A DNA stretch of 16,153 nt from SYIM01 sp041182885. GTDB taxonomy: Bacteria > Pseudomonadota > Gammaproteobacteria > Burkholderiales > Burkholderiaceae_E. A program made the position numbers and the translations under genes. Positions 1 to 15,532 of this stretch are shown piece by piece. Under the pieces are notes generated by a model. The model saw only the letters and a list, made by a program, of their open reading frames with translations. It was not told the origin of the DNA and did no database searches. Position 1 is the stretch's first letter. Each line of letters begins with the position of its first letter. The stretch lies in contig JBMSQB010000094.1 of the NCBI GenBank assembly GCA_049423065.1, positions 1 through 16,153 of the forward strand. Direction: 5' to 3'.

Positions 1-187
1 TCGTGATCCCGCGCGCCTTCTCTTCCGGCGCCGCATCAATCTCGTCGTACTTCTTAGCCTCGCCTCCAAACTTCATCGACAGCACCGTCGTGATCGCCGC
101 CGTCAGCGTCGTCTTGCCGTGATCCACGTGCCCGATCGTCCCCACGTTCACGTGTGGCTTCGTACGCTCAAACTTGCCTTTTGCCAT
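1..187 (-). CDS. tuf: Elongation factor Tu, N-terminal part (cut by window edge)
   Basis: EF-Tu carries aminoacyl-tRNA to the ribosomal A site in a GTP-dependent step in the cytoplasm. The first 62 codons are visible, beginning MAKGKFERTKPHVNVGTIGH. The P-loop GHVDHGKT lies at residues 19-26. The fragment ends at the switch I motif RGIT, whose Thr62 is the last whole codon. The start is fixed by family agreement and by a GGAG Shine-Dalgarno sequence 7 bases upstream. The gene follows fusA after 69 bases, as the last gene of the str operon, and continues beyond the left edge. A second tuf gene ends at the right edge of the window, so this genome has two copies. Identity as EF-Tu is essentially certain; which copy is called tufA or tufB is arbitrary. 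Confidence 0.97.
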   Translation of the reverse strand, partial: MAKGKFERTKPHVNVGTIGHVDHGKTTLTAAITTVLSMKFGGEAKKYDEIDAAPEEKARGIT

Positions 188-221
188 CTCTACGCTCCGA
201 ATATCGTGTGTGTGTGGTGCC

Positions 222-250
222 GGCGGGCGCGAGGCCTGACCTTGCCCGCC
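222..250 (-). promoter_or_regulatory. fusA-tuf intercistronic inverted repeat
   Basis: GGCGGGC (222-228) pairs perfectly with GCCCGCC (244-250) around a 15-base loop, in the 69-base gap between fusA and tuf. No U-run follows on the minus strand, so it is not a canonical intrinsic terminator. It could be an mRNA-stabilising or processing structure, or a partial attenuator letting tuf be expressed separately. Only the pairing is seen; the function is inferred. Confidence 0.4.
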
Positions 251-256
251 TGCTGC

Positions 257-2362
<2,106 letters not shown>

Positions 2363-2487
2363 GATGGAGACTCTTGTCGAGGGGTTGATGCGGGCGCAGG
2401 GCTGTGCGGTGAGCGCAGGCGCGGAACAAACTGTTCAGAATTGCGCCGCGCGATGACGATCGTGTGACAACCGCAGCGCCTCGGAGC
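2363..2487 (-). other. rpsG-fusA intercistronic spacer
   Basis: This 125-base spacer separates rpsG from fusA. I see no open reading frame of its own, no convincing promoter and no U-tailed hairpin. A short palindrome, GAACA-aac-TGTTC, lies at 2424-2436. A -35-like TTGTCA occurs, but no -10 hexamer stands at proper distance. It most likely serves as an untranslated linker. Confidence 0.5.
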
Positions 2488-2958
2488 TCAGAAGCGGAAG
2501 TGCGCGAAGGCCTTGTTGGCCTCGGCCATCCGATGCACCTCGTCGCGGCGCTTGACGGCGCCGCCGCGGTTCTCGGAAGCCTCCATCAGCTCGTTGGCCA
2601 GGCGCTGACCCATCGATTTTTCGCCCCGTTTCTTGGCCGCCTCGCGCAGCCACCGCATGGCGAGCGCCGTGCGGCGTACCGGGCGAACCTCAACCGGCAC
2701 CTGGTAGTTGGCGCCACCAACCCGACGGCTTTTCACCTCGACCATGGGGCGCACGTTGTGGAGGGCCTGACCGAAGACCTCGAGCGGGTCTTTGCCCGAA
2801 CGGCTCTTGATCTGCTCGAGCGCACCATAAAGCATGCGCTCGGCAACCGCTTTCTTGCCGTCAAGCATGAGAACGTTGACGAATTTGGAGACTTCCACGC
2901 TCGAGTAGAGCGGATCGGGAAGAATCTCGCGGCGGGGAACTTCGCGACGACGGGGCAT
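2488..2958 (-). CDS. rpsG: 30S ribosomal protein S7
   Basis: S7 nucleates folding of the 3' major (head) domain of 16S rRNA and lies near the E and P sites. The protein is 156 residues, the common bacterial length, beginning MPRRREVPRREILPDPLYSS and ending in FAHFRF. Basic N-terminal residues and the conserved central stretch ALHNVRPMVEVKSRRVGGAN are present. The start has a good Shine-Dalgarno (GAGG, 6 bases before ATG). The gene is second in the str cluster, 235 bases after rpsL. In E. coli, S7 is the autoregulator of this operon and binds the rpsL-rpsG spacer. The same is inferred here because a hairpin stands just before the ribosome binding site. No anomaly in the protein. Confidence 0.99.
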   Translation of the reverse strand: MPRRREVPRREILPDPLYSSVEVSKFVNVLMLDGKKAVAERMLYGALEQIKSRSGKDPLEVFGQALHNVRPMVEVKSRRVGGANYQVPVEVRPVRRTALAMRWLREAAKKRGEKSMGQRLANELMEASENRGGAVKRRDEVHRMAEANKAFAHFRF

Positions 2959-2983
2959 ATCACACCTCTCTATTCAGCTGGCA

Positions 2984-3001
2984 GTCGGGACGAAACCCGA
3001 C
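2984..3001 (-). promoter_or_regulatory. Hairpin before rpsG ribosome binding site
   Basis: A 6-bp perfect stem, GTCGGG/CCCGAC, with a 6-base loop. It can extend by one G-U pair and lies about 20 bases upstream of the rpsG Shine-Dalgarno. Its position suits translational control of rpsG. The pairing is seen directly; the role is inferred. Confidence 0.45.
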
Positions 3002-3119
3002 CGGCCTGGCGGTGCAACCGGACCGGCGCACTGCCGGCGGACACTGCCGCTTACTGGAGCCAGACCCCTGGAGGGACCGACCCCACGAAATGAACCGGCG
3101 GCAAACCGCTACCGATTCT

Positions 3120-3137
3120 CCTGAAACCTGAAACCTG
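3120..3137. repeat. Short tandem repeat (CCTGAAA)n
   Basis: CCTGAAA CCTGAAA CCTG stands in the rpsL-rpsG spacer: two and a half units of a 7-mer. It is too short to be a mobile or CRISPR element. It may be a slippage product that helped lengthen this spacer, and its copy number might vary between strains. Confidence 0.6.
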
Positions 3138-3193
3138 CCGGCAGCCGCAAAGCGGACCGGGGTGCGCGCCACCGGAGCGGCGCAACCGAGTGC

Positions 3194-3571
3194 TCAGCCC
3201 TTCTTGGGACGCTTGGCACCGTATTTCGAACGGGATTGCTTGCGGTCTTTCACGCCCTGCAGGTCGAGCGAGCCGCGGACAATGTGATAGCGCACGCCGG
3301 GCAGGTCCTTCACGCGGCCGCCGCGGATCAGCACCACCGAGTGCTCCTGCAGGTTGTGACCCTCGCCGCCAATGTAGGAGATGATTTCAAACCCGTTGGT
3401 GAGGCGCACCTTGGCAACCTTGCGCAGTGCCGAGTTGGGCTTCTTCGGAGTCGTGGTGTAGACGCGTGTGCAGACGCCACGGCGCTGCGGGCAGTTGGCA
3501 AGCGCCGGGCTCTTGCTTTTGACCGCTGCGGATTCGCGACCCTGGCGCACCAGCTGGTTGATGGTTGGCAT
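3194..3571 (-). CDS. rpsL: 30S ribosomal protein S12
   Basis: S12 sits at the decoding centre of the 30S subunit and controls accuracy of tRNA selection. The protein is 125 residues, beginning MPTINQLVRQGRESAAVKSK. It contains TTTPKKPNSALRKV (39-52) and GGRVKDLPGVRYH (84-96). Lys43 and Lys88, where substitutions give streptomycin resistance, are both wild type. Asp89, the usual methylthiolation site, is present. The open frame extends 88 codons further upstream, but that extension crosses a promoter and leader. The ATG at 3571 agrees with the family and has AAGGA about 7 bases before it. The gene opens the str cluster behind its own promoter, 272 bases after rpoC. Confidence 0.99.
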   Translation of the reverse strand: MPTINQLVRQGRESAAVKSKSPALANCPQRRGVCTRVYTTTPKKPNSALRKVAKVRLTNGFEIISYIGGEGHNLQEHSVVLIRGGRVKDLPGVRYHIVRGSLDLQGVKDRKQSRSKYGAKRPKKG

Positions 3572-3619
3572 GAAAGATCCTTGACTAAACCTTTTAACTG
3601 AATCTTCAGATCGACGGTG

Positions 3620-3655
3620 CTTCGGAGGGCGTAAACCCCCGCGAGGGCACCGAAG
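3620..3655 (-). promoter_or_regulatory. rpsL leader hairpin
   Basis: CTTCGG (3620-3625) pairs with CCGAAG (3650-3655). The 24-base loop region contains G- and C-runs that can pair further in alternative ways. It lies in the roughly 100-base leader between the predicted str promoter and rpsL. A role in mRNA stability or attenuation is inferred only. Confidence 0.45.
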
Positions 3656-3680
3656 AGTTTTCTCAGGCGAAAAGCCTTCA

Positions 3681-3709
3681 AGTGTAGGACGAAACACACT
3701 TTCTGACAA
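3681..3709 (-). promoter_or_regulatory. Predicted sigma70-type promoter of the str cluster (rpsL-rpsG-fusA-tuf)
   Basis: On the minus strand, TTGTCA (3704-3709; 5 of 6 to TTGACA) is followed by exactly 17 bases and TACACT (3681-3686; 4 of 6 to TATAAT). The expected start of transcription is near 3674, giving a leader of about 100 bases before the rpsL ATG. It stands between rpoC and rpsL, exactly where a separate str promoter would be expected. It is the best promoter match in the intercistronic regions of this window. Confidence 0.7.
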
Positions 3710-3754
3710 GCTGAAGGCCGATCCGGTTGACGGATTTACTCGGCCTCCCGATGC

Positions 3755-3775
3755 GGCGGCGCGACGATCGCCGCC
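3755..3775 (-). terminator. Inverted repeat after rpoC (possible terminator-like hairpin)
   Basis: GGCGGCG (3755-3761) pairs perfectly with CGCCGCC (3769-3775) around a 7-base loop, 68 bases downstream of the rpoC stop and upstream of the str promoter. There is no U-tract after it on the minus strand. If it terminates the rpoBC transcript it does so weakly or with help from Rho. It may instead protect the mRNA 3' end. Confidence 0.35.
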
Positions 3776-3789
3776 TGATGCACGAGACA

Positions 3790-3823
3790 GGCGCGCGGCA
3801 GACCGGCCGCCCTGAGGCGCGCC
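3790..3823 (-). terminator. Second inverted repeat after rpoC
   Basis: GGCGCGC (3790-3796) pairs perfectly with GCGCGCC (3817-3823), with a 20-base GC-rich loop that can fold further. It begins only about 20 bases after the rpoC stop. No U-run follows, so an intrinsic terminator cannot be claimed. Together with the neighbouring repeat it makes a double-hairpin boundary between the rpoBC and str units. Confidence 0.35.
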
Positions 3824-3843
3824 CGCCTGCCACACCGCATGTC

Positions 3844-8073
<4,230 letters not shown>

Positions 8074-8092
8074 CGCAGCTTTCCTCCGTGGC

Positions 8093-12214
<4,122 letters not shown>

Positions 12215-12271
12215 GGGCTCTCCCGGGGCGGGTCAGCGGGGACAACGGAGAACGAGACGAACACACCCAGC

Positions 12272-12299
12272 CACCGGACCGCGCATGGCGCGGCCGGTG
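12272..12299 (-). promoter_or_regulatory. Strong hairpin between rplL and rpoB
   Basis: A 12-bp stem with one bulged base and a 3-base loop. CACCGG (12272-12277) pairs with CCGGTG (12294-12299), and CCGCGC (12279-12284) pairs with GCGCGG (12288-12293); position 12278 is bulged. It lies in the 127-base rplL-rpoB spacer. In E. coli this spacer holds a partial terminator (attenuator) and an RNase III site that set the ratio of L7/L12 to polymerase. No U-run follows here, so processing or Rho-dependent attenuation is more likely than intrinsic termination. The function is inferred from position. Confidence 0.6.
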
Positions 12300-12341
12300 T
12301 CCGGGCGAGTCGCTTGCTGCAAGAAAGGAACCAGCGGGTCG

Positions 12342-12722
12342 TTACTTGAGTTCGACCTTGGCGCCGGCGTCTTCGAGTTGCTTCTTGAGCGCCTCGGCGT
12401 CGGCCTTGCTGATGCCTTCCTTGACGGGTTTCGGTGCGCCGTCAACCAGATCCTTGGCTTCCTTGAGGCCCAGGCCGGTGGCTGCGCGGACAACCTTGAT
12501 CACCTCGACCTTCTTCTCGCCAGCGGCGTTCAGAACGACGGTGAATTCGGTTTTCTCTTCGGCGGCCGGGGCGGCAGCGGCGGCAGCCGGGGCAGCCACG
12601 GCAACCGCGGCTGCGGCGGCCGAGACGCCGAACTTCTCTTCCATCATCTTGATGAGATCGGCCAGATCGAGGACCGACATGCCGCCGATCGCGTCGAGGA
12701 TTTCATTCTTGCTGAGTGCCAT
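12342..12722 (-). CDS. rplL: 50S ribosomal protein L7/L12
   Basis: L7/L12 forms the multi-copy stalk that recruits and activates the translational GTPases IF2, EF-Tu, EF-G and RF3. The protein is 126 residues. The N-terminal dimerisation domain spans about 1-32. An alanine-rich flexible hinge covers about 35-54. The globular C-terminal domain runs from about 56 to 126 and includes the conserved LVDGAPKPVKEGISKADAE. The start has GGAG 7 bases upstream. It follows rplJ after 66 bases, as expected for the L10-L12 pair, whose products assemble as one complex and are regulated together through the leader upstream of rplJ. No anomaly. Confidence 0.99.
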   Translation of the reverse strand: MALSKNEILDAIGGMSVLDLADLIKMMEEKFGVSAAAAAVAVAAPAAAAAAPAAEEKTEFTVVLNAAGEKKVEVIKVVRAATGLGLKEAKDLVDGAPKPVKEGISKADAEALKKQLEDAGAKVELK

Positions 12723-12788
12723 GTTGTAACTCCGGAAAATGCTTGATGGTTTGCAGAATCTGAATGCGTAAGGTGGTTCGACTGACGC

Positions 12789-13319
12789 TCAGGCGGCTGC
12801 CTTCTCACGCTCGTCACGCAGCGCTGCGAGCGTGCGCACGAACTTGCCGGGCACCTCGTTGAGCGTACGGACGAACGTGGCGACCGGTGCCTGCATCGTG
12901 CCCAGCAACGTTGCCAGCAGCGCCTCGCGGCTGGGCATGGTGGCGAGCGCCTTGACCCCCTGTGCATCGAGCACGGAATTGGGCAGGGCTCCCGCCTTCA
13001 GCACCAGCTTGTCGTTGGCTTTGGCGAAGTCGTTGAGAACGCGGGCGGCCGACACGGGATCGGTCGACATGCCATAGATGAGCGGACCAGCCAGCTGGTC
13101 GGTCAGCCCCTCGTACGGCGTGCCGGCGATCGCGCGCCTTGCCAGCGTGTTTTTGAGCACACGCAGGTAAACGCCCGACTCGCGCGCCTGACGGCGCAGC
13201 GCGGTCATTGCACCAACATTCAGACCACGGTATTCGGCCACCACGATCGCGGAAGCCTTCGCCACTTCGGCGGCGACTTCCGTGACAACGACGGCCTTGT
13301 CTTCTCGATTGAGACCCAC
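12789..13319 (-). CDS. rplJ: 50S ribosomal protein L10
   Basis: L10 anchors L7/L12 dimers to the 23S rRNA to form the stalk base. With L12 it represses translation of its own message. I place the start at GTG 13319, giving 176 residues beginning (M)GLNREDKAVVVTEVAAEVAK. This matches the usual MxLNxxDK start, and AGGGG lies 6 bases upstream. An ATG at 13346 is in frame, but its GAGG abuts the codon and the added residues resemble no L10. The core motif GVYLRVLKNTLARRAI is conserved. Near the C-terminus FVRTL occurs twice, 11 residues apart (TFVRTLNEVPG then KFVRTLAALRD), in the segment before the L12-binding tail. A 387-base untranslated region separates it from rplA. Confidence 0.97.
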   Translation of the reverse strand: MGLNREDKAVVVTEVAAEVAKASAIVVAEYRGLNVGAMTALRRQARESGVYLRVLKNTLARRAIAGTPYEGLTDQLAGPLIYGMSTDPVSAARVLNDFAKANDKLVLKAGALPNSVLDAQGVKALATMPSREALLATLLGTMQAPVATFVRTLNEVPGKFVRTLAALRDEREKAAA

Positions 13320-13325
13320 GGTCTT

Positions 13326-13330
13326 CCCCT
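13326..13330 (-). promoter_or_regulatory. Ribosome binding site that decides the rplJ start
   Basis: AGGGG stands 6 bases before GTG 13319, an ideal spacing. The competing in-frame ATG at 13346 has its purine run directly against the codon. This favours the GTG start and a 176-residue L10. Confidence 0.75.
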
Positions 13331-13491
13331 GGTTAAACGAAGGCATCCTCGGGACGGTTGTTGGCCACGCCTTTGCGCGACCCGACACCCGCCCCGCGAG
13401 CGCCCTCAGTTGCTACACGGCGACCGACCGGGGAACCCGCTGCAAACCCGCTTGAAACGGCTGGTCTGTTCACGTTGATCCTCGCTTCGGG

Positions 13492-13567
13492 GGCGCCATC
13501 TGCGCAGGGACCTTTCGGAATTAAAGGCTCGCGGCAAACTGCCCGCTCACCCCCCTGCGGTCTTTGA
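13492..13567 (-). ncRNA. Putative ribosomal protein L10 leader RNA
   Basis: On the minus strand, AAAGACCGCAGGG is followed about 43 bases later by CCCTGCGCAGATGGCG. CGCAGGG (13553-13559) and CCCTGCG (13503-13509) pair perfectly over 7 bp. The enclosed segment forms two smaller hairpins: a bulged GCGG/CCGC stem and CCTTT (13511-13515) with AAAGG (13523-13527), the latter looped by a TTAAT-containing sequence. From memory, AAAGACC-GCAGG, an internal UUAAU and CCUGCG-AGA-GG are hallmarks of the L10 leader family (Rfam L10_leader), where the L10-L12 complex binds through a kink-turn. It lies about 170 bases before the rplJ start, close to the E. coli distance. It would let excess L10-L12 shut down rplJ-rplL translation. 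Confidence 0.65.
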
Positions 13568-13706
13568 TAACCCGCCGGTCCTGCACACCATGCGCCCGGC
13601 AACCCGGGAAGACGATGCACCTGGACCCGCGGCCCAAAGTTCATTAATGACCTCGATGGGAACCGGAGCAGCCAGCTTGAGCCGCCGCGCCGGAACCCGC
13701 TTTTCC

Positions 13707-14411
13707 TTAACTGGCGGTGGCCGAGAATGCGGCCGGATCGACGCGAACGCCCACGCCCATCGTGCTCGACACGGCGACCTTGCGCAGGTAAATGCCCTTC
13801 GCGCTCTGGGGCCGTGCACGATTGAGCGCGTCGATCAGCGCCTTGATGTTGGTTTCGAGCTGCTCGGTGCCAAAGGACGCGCGACCGATCGTGGCATGCA
13901 CAATGCCCGCCTTGTCGGTGCGGTACTGCACCTGACCAGCCTTGGCGTTACGCACAGCACCCGCCACATCGGGGGTGACCGTGCCAACCCGCGGGTTGGG
14001 CATGAGGCCGCGCGGACCCAGGATCTGGCCGAGACCGCCCACCACACGCATGGCGTCGGGCGACGCAATCGCGATATCAAAATTGATGTTGCCCGCCTTC
14101 ACCTGCTCGGCAAGGTCTTCCATGCCGACGATATCGGCGCCTGCGGCGCGCGCTTCATCGGCCTTGGCCCCCTGGGTGAAAACGGCCACGCGAACCGATT
14201 TGCCGGTGCCGGCGGGCAGGACCACCGAGCCGCGAACCACCTGATCGGATTTCTTTGCATCAACGCCCAGTTGCACGGCGACGTCGATGGATTCATCGAA
14301 CCTGGCGGTGGCGCATTCCTTGACCAGCGACAGCGCTGCGTTCAGGGCGTAGGCTTTCTGCGGTTCGACCTTGGCGCGGATGGCCTTGGCGCGTTTGCTG
14401 AGTCGGGCCAT
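13707..14411 (-). CDS. rplA: 50S ribosomal protein L1
   Basis: L1 forms the mobile L1 stalk that helps release deacylated tRNA from the E site. In E. coli it represses the rplK-rplA message by binding its leader. The protein is 234 residues, the typical bacterial length, starting MARLSKRAKAIRAKVEPQKA. It contains the family signature region GPRGLMPNPRVGTVTPDV at about 131-148 in the second domain. The start lies 2 bases after the rplK stop, and its ribosome binding site GGAGGGG is inside the end of rplK, so the two are translationally coupled. A long untranslated region follows before rplJ. No anomaly. Confidence 0.99.
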   Translation of the reverse strand: MARLSKRAKAIRAKVEPQKAYALNAALSLVKECATARFDESIDVAVQLGVDAKKSDQVVRGSVVLPAGTGKSVRVAVFTQGAKADEARAAGADIVGMEDLAEQVKAGNINFDIAIASPDAMRVVGGLGQILGPRGLMPNPRVGTVTPDVAGAVRNAKAGQVQYRTDKAGIVHATIGRASFGTEQLETNIKALIDALNRARPQSAKGIYLRKVAVSSTMGVGVRVDPAAFSATAS

Positions 14412-14413
14412 GA

Positions 14414-14845
14414 TCAGAGCCCCTCCACGGTGATGCCGATGCTGCGGGCCGATCCGGCGATCGTGCGCACGGCAGCGTCGAGGTTGGCGGCGGTGAGGTC
14501 AGGCATTTTGGCCTTGGCGATTTCCTCGGCCTGCTGGCGGGTGATGGAACCCACCTTGTCGGTATGCGGCCGGGGCGAGCCCTTGTCGATCTTGGCCGCC
14601 TTCTTGATGAGAATGGTGGCCGGGGGAGTCTTCATCACGAAGGTGAAGCTCTTGTCGGCGTAGGCGGTGATCACCACAGGAATGGGCAGACCGGGTTCCA
14701 CACCCTGAGTCTGGGCGTTGAACGCCTTGCAGAATTCCATGATGTTCAGGCCGCGCTGACCCAGCGCCGGGCCAATCGGGGGGGCAGGATTGGCTTTGCC
14801 TGCAGGGACCTGCAGTTTCACAAAGCCGACGATCTTCTTCGCCAT
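14414..14845 (-). CDS. rplK: 50S ribosomal protein L11
   Basis: L11 binds the GTPase-associated region of 23S rRNA. It takes part in factor-dependent GTP hydrolysis, RelA activation and thiopeptide sensitivity. The protein is 143 residues, starting MAKKIVGFVKLQVPAGKANP. The proline-rich segment PAPPIGPALGQRGLNIMEFC follows at about 20-39. The C-terminal rRNA-binding domain carries DLDAAVRTIAGSARSIGI-type sequence (here with NLDAAV). GGAG precedes the ATG by about 7 bases. The gene follows nusG after 153 bases that carry several hairpins. It is coupled to rplA, which starts 2 bases after its stop. No anomaly. Confidence 0.99.
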   Translation of the reverse strand: MAKKIVGFVKLQVPAGKANPAPPIGPALGQRGLNIMEFCKAFNAQTQGVEPGLPIPVVITAYADKSFTFVMKTPPATILIKKAAKIDKGSPRPHTDKVGSITRQQAEEIAKAKMPDLTAANLDAAVRTIAGSARSIGITVEGL

Positions 14846-14998
14846 CTGGCGTCTCCAGGTTTGAGTTCAAACGCGCGTTCGGATGACCCTTTGACCACGG
14901 GTCGGCTTACTTGCGCTCCTCGGACCCCCCGCAGCCACTGCACTGCCGGGGGTATGCGCCTTGCGGCGCGATTCGTTCAATGTTTCGACTGGTGCGGG
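14846..14998 (-). promoter_or_regulatory. nusG-rplK leader with several hairpins, candidate L1 control region
   Basis: Three kinds of structure fill this 153-base gap. GGCGC-gcaa-type stem: GCGCC (14956-14960) with GGCGC (14965-14969) around a GCAA tetraloop in the transcript. A larger stem: CCCCC (14926-14930) with GGGGG (14948-14952), continued by GCAG/CTGC with one bulge. Alternative pairings: GGGTC/GACCC elements at 14923-14927, 14899-14903 and 14885-14889, of which the middle can pair with either neighbour. In E. coli L1 represses rplK-rplA through this leader. I did not identify an L1-binding consensus, so the role is inferred from position. A TTGAAC is present but no good -10 follows. 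Confidence 0.45.
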
Positions 14999-15532
14999 TC
15001 AGACCTTTTCAACCTGACCGAACTCGAGTTCCACCGGCGTGGCACGGCCAAAGATGGTGACCGACACGCGCAGGCGGCTCTTGTCGTAGTTGACTTCCTC
15101 GACATTGCCGTTGAAGTCGGTGAACGGGCCTTCCTTCACACGAACCATTTCGCCCACTTCGAACAGCGTCTTGGGGCGGGGCTTTTCCACCCCTTCCTGC
15201 ATCTGGGCCATGATCTTCTCGACCTCCTTGTCGGAGATCGGCGAAGGCCGGTTGCCCGCCCCCCCCACAAAGCCCGTGACCTTGTTGGTGTGCTTGACCA
15301 GATGCCAGGTGTCGTCGTCGAGCACCATTTCGACCAGCACATAGCCAGGGAAGAAACGGCGCTCGGTGATGGTGCGCTGGCCATTGCGCATTTCAACCAC
15401 CTCTTCGGTGGGCACCAGGATGCGACCAAACCTGTCCGCCATGCCGGAACGGTCGACCCGCTCCTGCAGCGCGCGGGCAACGCTCTTTTCCATGCCGGAA
15501 TAGGCGTGCACGACGTACCAACGCTTCGACAT
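14999..15532 (-). CDS. nusG: Transcription termination/antitermination factor NusG
   Basis: NusG binds the RNA polymerase clamp, suppresses pausing, recruits Rho and links polymerase to the ribosome through S10. The protein is 177 residues, starting MSKRWYVVHAYSGMEKSVAR. The NGN domain covers about 1-110 and includes RRFFPGYVLVEM near 58-69. The KOW domain covers about 125-177, with VRVKEGPFTDFNG at 130-142. The ATG directly follows the secE stop (TAAATG) and its Shine-Dalgarno GGAAG lies inside the end of secE, so the two are translationally coupled. The secE-nusG pairing is near universal in proteobacteria. No anomaly. Confidence 0.99.
   Translation of the reverse strand: MSKRWYVVHAYSGMEKSVARALQERVDRSGMADRFGRILVPTEEVVEMRNGQRTITERRFFPGYVLVEMVLDDDTWHLVKHTNKVTGFVGGAGNRPSPISDKEVEKIMAQMQEGVEKPRPKTLFEVGEMVRVKEGPFTDFNGNVEEVNYDKSRLRVSVTIFGRATPVELEFGQVEKV

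Larger units (their letters stand above)
2959..3193 (-). promoter_or_regulatory. Long rpsL-rpsG spacer, candidate S7 autoregulatory site
   Basis: This is a 235-base gap between two str-operon genes. In E. coli the equivalent gap is roughly 100 bases and binds S7 to repress its own translation. A perfect hairpin, GTCGGG (2984-2989) with CCCGAC (2996-3001), sits just upstream of the rpsG ribosome binding site. A tandem repeat of the 7-mer CCTGAAA (two units plus CCTG) lies at 3120-3137 on the plus strand. GGGGTC is repeated nearby on the minus strand. The S7 role is inferred from operon position; no recognised S7-binding consensus was identified by eye. Confidence 0.45.
13320..13706 (-). other. 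rplA-rplJ untranslated region
   Basis: This 387-base region is the only stretch over 300 bases without a gene. It contains a putative L10 leader RNA at 13492-13567. A small hairpin, CCCGG-caac-CCGGG, lies at 13595-13608. A direct repeat AACCCGCT occurs at 13434-13441 and 13445-13452 (11-base period), with another copy of GGAACCCGCT at 13692-13701 within the end of rplA. An open frame of about 100 codons runs through the region, but its composition and lack of a ribosome binding site argue against a gene. No clear promoter was found. Confidence 0.7.

Noticed and set aside
206..217. Short GT dinucleotide run upstream of tuf
   Set aside because: About six units only; no evidence of phase variation, and an essential gene is an unlikely target.
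2424..2436. Palindrome GAACA-aac-TGTTC in the rpsG-fusA spacer
   Set aside because: Five-base arms are expected by chance and nothing around it suggests an operator.
3572..3835. 88-codon N-terminal extension of rpsL
   Set aside because: It crosses the predicted promoter and leader hairpin. S12 proteins start at the ATG at 3571, which has its own Shine-Dalgarno.
13519..13526. TTTAAT resembling a -10 hexamer before rplJ
   Set aside because: No acceptable -35 at 16 to 18 bases, and it is better explained as the loop of the putative L10 leader hairpin.
13333..13644. Minus-strand open frame of 103 codons in the rplA-rplJ gap
   Set aside because: No ribosome binding site, no family resemblance, and it runs through the putative L10 leader and overlaps the rplJ start in another frame.
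14948..14982. Possible rplK promoter: TTGAAC, 18 bases, CATACC
   Set aside because: The -10 matches only 3 of 6 and falls within hairpin sequence; too weak to claim.
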